In this document: one piece after another, positions 61,301 to 64,000 of the stretch
How positions within the stretch are numbered: position 1 is the first letter of the stretch
Layout of the letters: every line of letters begins with the position of its first letter
Assembly (NCBI RefSeq): GCF_030269925.1
Contig: NC_085125.1
Span: forward strand, 1,766,501 to 1,830,500
Direction: 5' to 3'
Length of the DNA: 64,000 nucleotides
Origin: Bombyx mori
Lineage: Eukaryota > Arthropoda > Insecta > Lepidoptera > Bombycidae
Translations under genes and position numbers: made by a program
The notes under the pieces: model-generated
What the model saw: the letters and a program-made list of their open reading frames with translations, nothing else
Told to the model about the DNA's origin: nothing
Databases searched by the model: none

Positions 61301-62970
61301 CATCATAAATATTAATCCAAATAACAGATAAACACCATGCCTGTTAGTAAATGTTCACGAATAACAAAAACAACTGACTGTCTTGCAAAGTCCATGAGTT
61401 GAGAGCTATGTGTGGTCCTAGATTCATCACCGGCACACCGAAATTCTCTTTCAGGCATGAACTGTTGCTATTCTTCATGGTTTCAACGAGGCTCTTAGAA
61501 GATTTTCCTATGTTGTCGCTGCGTTTGAGGAATGCTACTATATCAACACCACAGGTCTCGTTCACAGCTTTTCTACATTCAGCTGCAGCATTTGCAGAGA
61601 GCTTTCCGCTATGTAGATGGACTGCTGAGCTGCAAACCTCGTTTATCAGTTCCAGTACTGCCAGTTCAGTACCGAACATTACCTCACAGCATCCTGTTAG
61701 AGAACTTCATAATGTTAAAACTATATTGCATTATGTGTAACAAAATACTTTGCCTACCTGACATATCTTGGTATCTTTTTATTTAAAAAAAATACTATAG
61801 ATAATTGATAGCTTCACAAGAAATTGTACATTTATCAAAATCTTTTGAACTGCAACTTTTACATTCTAAATATAAAATAATTATTTTTTCTTCTAGAAGA
61901 GAAAGTTCTATGAGTGTAAATTTATAAGGCAATTAATACATATTATTTTTATTTAATTTAAATGTGATTTTTGCAGAAGCTCATTCATATAGGATTTGTA
62001 CTTTTGTTATGTTTACAACATATTATTTTAGTTCACATCATTTTTATAATATGCCTTAAAATACTTTTTTTATAATTCAGACATTTTTACTATTACAGGA
62101 AAAATGCATACTCCTTTTATAATAATGTACTTATCATACTGTGCTATATCACTATTGTGATAAAGCACAGTTTTTTCCTTGCTAATTAATTATTTTTCCT
62201 GTTCCAGCCGAACTGGGTTGATTTTTATACTAATATGTTAAAAAACAAATGATGTTGCTGTTAGAGGTTTATGATCAAAACATTTTGTTTTATTAATATT
62301 TTTAAATTTCAAATTAAATTACTTAACACAGTGGACTATTTCCCTTTTTCGAAAACGCTTAATTTAGATTTAATTAAAATTTATAAAGGAATTTAACTAT
62401 TTCTCAGTGCATCTAGATGATTTTACCTCATGGCTCTACAGATCAAATAAATTAATTTGTTGATATCTGTGTCTTTAACGATATCAAGTAAATTACCTAA
62501 TAAATAAAATTTTCACTCAGTACATCACTACGATCGGGTCTTTAGCAAATATTACGAGCTGAGAATAAACAACTGGACAGACATGTATTTGCATAGCAAT
62601 ATTCATGACATCTGCAAACAAACTCATAAATTCTTCTCGCATTAGACATTTACATATTACGCAAACAATAATTCAAGTACGGAGATTATTTAACAACCCA
62701 AATCGGCGTATAATTAGATTAAAACGCAACGGACGGGCCGTGAAAACTAAATGTTCGGTCGTCGAAGACCAGCGGTATTGACATTGAGCTTGTGTTAAAA
62801 ATACCGACGTTACCTGCCTCCCGGTCGAACTCGTTCGGCTTCAGCTGCTCCCGTGTGTGGCCCAAGATCAGCGGAGACAGGATCCTGGGCCACAACATAG
62901 CGAAACATCCCACAACAATCACTAGTATGAGCATTGTCTTCCGCGGACCCAACACCTCCTCGGTCGGCAT
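31175..62970 (-). CDS. ric3: RIC3, nicotinic acetylcholine receptor chaperone (11 exons over 32 kb)
   Basis: ER membrane chaperone that assists assembly of nicotinic acetylcholine receptors. Exons in transcript order: 62814-62970, 53380-53507, 43902-44039, 42871-42976, 42313-42414, 40501-40580, 36666-37298, 34126-34245, 33284-33356, 32026-32081, 31175-31321. These join in frame to about 579 residues. Features in order: N-terminal hydrophobic helix (MLILVIVVGCFAMLW), Pro/Arg-rich linker (GPHPALRERGRAIPPG), second helix with MGFIMPIYTVCIVVFFVYTL (the PIYGFGIFLYILY equivalent of human RIC3), coiled coil (ELEALRARLAETERTMQRIV), and a long Glu/Ser/Pro-rich tail ending in a poly-acidic exon. Borders of exons 5 to 7 are the least certain. 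RIC3 of flies is, as I recall, extensively alternatively spliced, and two possible cassette exons are listed separately. Confidence 0.88.
31322..31352. repeat. (TTTA)n microsatellite at RIC3 splice acceptor
   Basis: Seven TTTA units on the plus strand directly abut the RIC3 last-exon acceptor. Confidence 0.9.
31559..31720. mobile_element. MITE-like element with ~40-bp terminal inverted repeats
   Basis: Left gtacttagtgcgaatttttt ... and right aaaaaacacgcactaagcac are imperfect inverted copies of about 40 bases. A half copy is at 52,740-52,820. Confidence 0.75.
32026..32081 (-). CDS. ric3: RIC3 exon 10
   Basis: 56-base exon completing the split codon: ESTVDEFTTASAVTQPAPE. Acceptor ttgtacag, donor gtaagt, phase 1 to 0. 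The exact phase match supports it despite its size. Confidence 0.8.
32195..32457 (+). mobile_element. Bm1 SINE (body plus part of linker)
   Basis: Includes aaaattataatttgcgtaat, the linker between head and body, then the complete body to ctaaacaataaaat. Close to RIC3 exon 10. Confidence 0.9.
33054..33226 (-). mobile_element. Family C retroposon (truncated)
   Basis: tttttttcctacctattct to aaacgcgacccactgg. A separate small fragment of the same family (cctacctaagctgatagcc) lies at 32,998-33,030. Confidence 0.75.
33284..33356 (-). CDS. ric3: RIC3 exon 9
   Basis: MVVSGKMTLSLIQDEPRETP ERDP plus one base; acceptor aattccag, donor gtaaat, phase 0 to 1. Very short and flanked by retroposon remnants. 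Confidence 0.8.
33653..34025. mobile_element. Foldback / MITE-like element
   Basis: aagctattgcatagc (33653-33667) and gctatgcaatagctt (34011-34025) are exact inverted copies, with further similarity beyond on both sides. GC-rich centre, 100 bases from RIC3 exon 8. Confidence 0.65.
34126..34245 (-). CDS. ric3: RIC3 exon 8
   Basis: HEAEEVKSIYLEAEIPQKSR VLVADFGEDRPEGQTPASDT; exactly 40 codons, phase 0 to 0. Acceptor gtgtccag, donor gtaaga. Confidence 0.82.
34346..34590 (-). mobile_element. Bm1 SINE (body, small deletions)
   Basis: ttttttttattgcttagatg to gtcctaaccaccagtaat; about 100 bases upstream of RIC3 exon 8. Confidence 0.88.
35248..35345 (+). repeat. LINE 3'-end fragment ('gcattaagtccgcc')
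   Basis: Same signature as at 2225; ends ataaataaataataat. Confidence 0.5.
36262..36357 (-). CDS. Possible RIC3 cassette exon (Pro/Ser-rich, 32 codons)
   Basis: GC-rich island in an AT-rich intron reading WHRPSSPATPTPAPSPLTQA RP before a good donor (gtgaga); 96 bases, phase 0 to 0 between exons 7 and 8. The acceptor (catggag) lacks a pyrimidine tract, so support is modest. Confidence 0.35.
36666..37298 (-). CDS. ric3: RIC3 exon 7 (large acidic/Ser/Pro-rich tail)
   Basis: EAAENPSRSYTNGTVLHNVG PVHIVTSEY, then a 170-residue Glu/Asp/Ser/Thr-rich stretch ending EEEQDNGSVK at a strong gtgagt donor. The acceptor is ctccacag (37299), or gatttag, which would extend the exon to 37327 in a different entry phase. 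Predicted to be disordered and cytosolic. Confidence 0.82.
37945..38222 (-). mobile_element. Family C retroposon (diverged)
   Basis: gatgagctcacaggctcaat to acaccaagagtggatccagg, spanning the gacgggttcgacgaggacgg block. The 3' terminus is degraded. Confidence 0.75.
38240..40500. other. RIC3 intron between exons 6 and 7
   Basis: AT-rich intron. A degraded family-B scrap lies near 39,150-39,220 (ttcagcaataccagaggcac). Nothing else recognised. Confidence 0.5.
40501..40580 (-). CDS. ric3: RIC3 exon 6
   Basis: VTAISGLVAEVQDQMEASEA NNQQRQ, continuing the helical region; acceptor gacgcag. The donor after CAG (gtcaaa) is weak; an alternative about 16 bases on (to 40485) would leave in phase 1. Confidence 0.7.
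42313..42414 (-). CDS. ric3: RIC3 exon 5 (coiled coil)
   Basis: GDVELEALRARLAETERTMQ RIVGQLAQRDAVFD, heptad-patterned and similar to ELAQLQEKLKETEAAMEKL of human RIC3. Acceptor cattag. The donor is uncertain by a few bases (gtagtg at 42312 or gtgggt at 42309, both phase 1). Confidence 0.8.
42871..42976 (-). CDS. ric3: RIC3 exon 4
   Basis: ILFKRAGTPYEPVRPDPCFR RRVFRDDSRTSPDKL directly follows the helix. Acceptor atttttag, donor gtaagt, phase 0 to 1. Confidence 0.88.
43902..44039 (-). CDS. ric3: RIC3 exon 3 (second transmembrane helix)
   Basis: PPPIPGMRPPLGSPGGPVAA PKTSMGFIMPIYTVCIVVFF VYTLSK; 46 codons, phase 0 to 0. Acceptor aacacag, donor gtaagg. IMPIYTVCIVVFFVYT is the most conserved RIC3 segment. 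Confidence 0.93.
45187..45532 (+). mobile_element. Bm1 SINE with inverted body
   Basis: Plus-strand tRNA-like head (45187-45320: ggtcggcgtggcctaaagga ... ttgacttccac) joined without a tail to a minus-strand body (45321-45532: gtggacgagctcacagccca ... taattacgcaaaatata). Confidence 0.85.
45905..46320 (-). repeat. Possible LINE 3' UTR (inverted)
   Basis: Starts T-rich (tttatttatttatacttatt gtacac) and contains gtacaaaggcgagcttaact and attccataatcgcactgc, phrases I associate with lepidopteran LINE 3' regions. Confidence 0.4.
46497..46896. mobile_element. MITE-like element (second copy) with different insert
   Basis: Left gtttaagcgacatttcactt, right aaatgtcacttaaaac; internal similarity to the 17,136 element. 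The insert at 46554-46766 is the short 'ctagcgacc' type. Confidence 0.7.
46554..46766 (+). repeat. 'ctagcgacc' dispersed repeat, short type (copy 1)
   Basis: tagcgacccgccctcgcttc ... aaatcggtccagtagtttcg ... attatagtatagat. Located inside the second MITE copy. Confidence 0.75.
46979..47196 (+). repeat. 'ctagcgacc' dispersed repeat, short type (copy 2)
   Basis: Nearly identical to copies 1 and 3; ends atattagtataga directly against copy 3. Confidence 0.8.
47197..47413 (+). repeat. 'ctagcgacc' dispersed repeat, short type (copy 3)
   Basis: Head-to-tail with copy 2; ends taatattagtatagat. Confidence 0.8.
47948..48248 (-). mobile_element. Family C retroposon with exact 10-bp target-site duplication
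   Basis: cattttaaac flanks the element at 47938-47947 and 48249-48258. T-rich 3' end, 5' end at gatcgggaggag. This defines both ends of a 301-bp insertion. Confidence 0.9.
49350..49530 (-). repeat. Family C-related variant
   Basis: Shares gaatctattaccggatcgga and gagaagatccggcgagaaaa with family C, but its 3' half (ttgctaacagctgcccgcgc) differs. The variant recurs at 54,830-54,905. Confidence 0.6.
49748..49853 (-). mobile_element. LINE 3' UTR (family B)
   Basis: cattgcccttgtaggcagac to gccaagccgctgcctaccg. Confidence 0.85.
50170..50447 (+). mobile_element. Family C retroposon (plus orientation)
   Basis: aaaaggtacctcaagcaccg to atcagcttaggtaggaaaaa; includes the cttgcgacgaagggctcgac block. 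Confidence 0.85.
50513..50712 (-). mobile_element. Bm1 SINE (body, tail end missing)
   Basis: ggaccacctggagttaagtg to cggactcaccaaacg. Confidence 0.8.
51421..51618 (+). mobile_element. Bm1 SINE (5'-truncated body)
   Basis: gccctgctgatttctgccgt to aatctaagcaataaaaaaaa; directly followed by a family-C scrap (51,655-51,722). Confidence 0.88.
52740..52820. mobile_element. Half copy of the MITE-like element seen at 31,559
   Basis: gtgcttagtgcgagtttttt aacttctcgatcacgtaaaag, then divergence; no right end. Confidence 0.6.
53380..53507 (-). CDS. ric3: RIC3 exon 2
   Basis: IKQERPLIRGAGPHPALRER GRAIPPGTAAPSRTITMPPHAR: Pro/Arg/Gly-rich linker between the two helices, typical of RIC3. Acceptor ttctacag, donor gtacgg, phase 1 to 0. 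Confidence 0.85.
53665..53775 (+). pseudogene. LINE ORF C-terminal fragment (GRPKKKWMDCVKDDM)
   Basis: TGRPKKKWMDCVKDDMCKKG VSEAMVYDTGDWEKG; second plus-strand copy of the element at 5437. In RIC3 intron 1. Confidence 0.7.
55562..55690 (+). mobile_element. LINE 3' UTR (family B)
   Basis: attaagcggtaggcagcggc to caagggcaatcaaaaataaa. Followed at once by a 45-base family-C 3' scrap. Confidence 0.8.
55790..55890 (-). mobile_element. Bm1 SINE tRNA-like head
   Basis: Inverted head: aaatttgtacctgccggcgg, gattcgaacaccg (B box), cgtcttatcctttaggccac (A box). Confidence 0.75.
56313..56430 (-). mobile_element. LINE 3' UTR (family B)
   Basis: ttttttttattgccctgtag to taagccgctgcgtaccg. Confidence 0.85.
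56976..57310. mobile_element. Foldback / MITE-like element
   Basis: ccacacgttggct ... cggtcactcacattcgcacg at the left is mirrored by gtgagtggccggcatcagag ccaacgtg at the right. Imperfect arms of 40-50 bases. Confidence 0.55.
57540..57664 (+). mobile_element. Bm1 SINE (3' half)
   Basis: atttgagaacttatatctca to tctaagcaataaaaaaaaa. Confidence 0.88.
57961..58301 (-). repeat. 'ctagcgacc' dispersed repeat, long type (inverted copy)
   Basis: Inverted, near-identical counterpart of 17203-17552. Followed by MITE left-end sequence (58302-58365) and then a Bm1 scrap (58369-58418). Confidence 0.75.
58422..58463. repeat. Perfect 19-bp hairpin
   Basis: cacggaagtacgtacatac, loop aata, gtatgtacgtacttccgtg; directly follows a truncated Bm1 fragment. 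Confidence 0.9.
58805..58990 (+). pseudogene. LINE ORF C-terminal fragment (SRGRSHTLWSDQ)
   Basis: SRGRSHTLWSDQIRTALDST ... VDRGKWKKILRLKLMGDGGH DPQT then stop. It resembles the minus-strand fragment at 8420. Confidence 0.75.
61379..61693 (-). CDS. Candidate RIC3 cassette exon (105 codons, phase 1-1)
   Basis: Open frame with balanced, protein-like composition: CCEVMFGTELAVLELINEVC, CRKAVNETCGVDIVAFLKRS, NSSCLKENFGVPVMNLG. It has acceptor tctaacag, and phase 1 fits exon 1 exactly. A phase-1 donor (gtcagt) after TLQD makes the exon 315 bases long, so it can be included or skipped without shifting frame. Without that donor it ends at a stop at 61344 and would be an alternative last exon. I do not recognise the domain. 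Five cysteines and two sequons suit a lumenal segment. Confidence 0.5.
62814..62970 (-). CDS. ric3: RIC3 exon 1
   Basis: 52 codons plus one base, start ATG at 62970: MPTEEVLGPRKTMLILVIVV GCFAMLWPRIL..., donor gtaacg. The hydrophobic helix is a signal anchor or cleavable signal. The frame is open further upstream to an ATG at 63069, but that extension (Cys/His-rich, not signal-like) looks like 5' UTR. Confidence 0.88.
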
Positions 62971-63165
62971 TTTGTCGTGTTTTCGTATCGTTTTCGTCCC
63001 GCACGTACACAGCCGATCACACTCTACGGAAACATCGTCGTGTGTGATTAAAAATAAAAATCCTCCCACGTCCGGTTACGAAGAAAGTTTTCTTTGACAG
63101 CTGTCAGGTGCGCCCTCTCCCGGCGAAAACTCAGCGGGAGCGGGAGCGATCCGAATTTTCACGAT
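62971..63165. promoter_or_regulatory. Putative RIC3 promoter / 5' UTR
   Basis: GC-richer segment immediately upstream of the RIC3 start. It contains CpGs and a GC-rich stretch around 63,115-63,150 within generally AT-rich DNA. No TATA box or initiator was identified with confidence. Assignment rests on position only. Confidence 0.35.
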
Positions 63166-64000
63166 ATGGGAGCATCCGCAAATCTTGAAATTGAAGAAAG
63201 CCGGCGGATTGAGCTGGCTCGAAGTGACACAGCCGTGTATCTTATTCAAACAGCTATGCCGACTTCTTGCCTTCCCAGCCACCGGCTCGACTTCTTGTGG
63301 TGAAATCGCTGGTAGACCTTACTGCAGTTCCAATATTGACATAGTGAATTAACGTTTGGCAGACGAGCGTACGGCGCTCGGTGGGCAGAACTCGGAACAA
63401 TATGCCTGGGCGCGGAGGCGGCGCCGGCTAATAACCCGTCCCCACCGCGAAGAGGACTACACGCGCTCAGATGAATACTAATTAGACACTTTGTGTTAGC
63501 ACTCGTCATTTGGATGAGGCTTACGAAAAAGTTCCAATAGCTTCATGACAATTAGGCACTTTCCGGTCAAACCACTGATATTTACTACATTTGTCAGTAT
63601 AACTGTAAGGTGTATGATAATATACAAGTTCAATTTCTCCATAAAAGTGAGTTTGGCAATACGAGGTCAATAGTTTGACCCCAGTTCGCTTTAGAGCTGT
63701 CTTGTGTGGCAACGAGAAATTATTTACGCATGCTAAGTACAGTTTTACATTGATAAACATGGATGAATGGTAGTGTTAAGATAAAACGTATTCCTATTTA
63801 TTTCATCTTATAAAACTAAATTTCGAGGATAGCTTTTTAGAGCATTATACATAAACATCTTTTAATATAAATTAACTATTATTAATAATACGAATGAAAG
63901 TGTATACCTACATAATTGTAAACGATAATTTATTCGGGCGTTAATTTGTAGATATCTAATAAAATAATATTACCAGAATTTATTTTGGAATTTGAATTTG

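Noticed and set aside
61399..61740. 113-codon plus-strand frame
   Set aside because: The minus-strand frame has phase-compatible splice sites with RIC3; the plus frame has none that I could match.

Overview
This is insect nuclear DNA, almost certainly from a silkworm (Bombyx mori or its close wild relative B. mandarina). The main evidence is many copies of a SINE that matches my memory of Bm1: a tRNA-like head, a roughly 250-bp body and an A-rich tail after 'taagcaataaaa'. Lepidopteran LINE 3' ends, AT-rich non-coding DNA, and multi-exon genes with GT-AG introns agree with this. There are no operons, CRISPR arrays or prokaryotic features.

Layout. (1) About 1.1-16.2 kb, plus strand: the 3' two-thirds of a thioester-containing / alpha-2-macroglobulin-family gene (5' end outside the window). 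I resolve 15 exons whose phases join without conflict into about 973 residues. They include the GCGEQNM thioester exon, a C3-type catalytic histidine, the receptor-binding region, and a long low-complexity C-terminal tail. (2) 16.2-23.6 kb: intergenic, rich in retroposon remnants. (3) 23.7-24.5 kb, minus strand: single-exon F-actin-capping protein subunit alpha. (4) 25.7-26.2 kb, plus strand: single-exon NDUFA11-like accessory subunit of mitochondrial complex I. (5) 26.2-31.2 kb: mostly featureless AT-rich intergenic DNA with one Bm1. (6) 31.2-63.0 kb, minus strand: a 32-kb RIC3 gene (nicotinic acetylcholine receptor chaperone). I join 11 exons in frame into about 579 residues, and there are two further candidate cassette exons. 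(7) 63-64 kb: the putative RIC3 promoter and upstream DNA.

The four genes do not form a pathway: one is secreted or cell-surface immunity/protease control, one cytoskeletal, one mitochondrial and one ER/neuronal. Introns and intergenic DNA carry Bm1 SINEs, 3' ends of several non-LTR LINE families, a poly(A)-tailed element with clear target-site duplications, terminal-inverted-repeat (MITE-like) elements, foldbacks and microsatellites. Several copies are nested or inverted.

I see no new enzymatic system. The most unusual items are: the C-terminal extension of the thioester protein; its C3-like histidine; a symmetric 315-bp candidate cassette exon in RIC3; a RIC3 splice acceptor lying inside a tetranucleotide repeat; and a MITE family carrying different inserts at the same internal site. 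Family names come from reading and memory; no database search was made.
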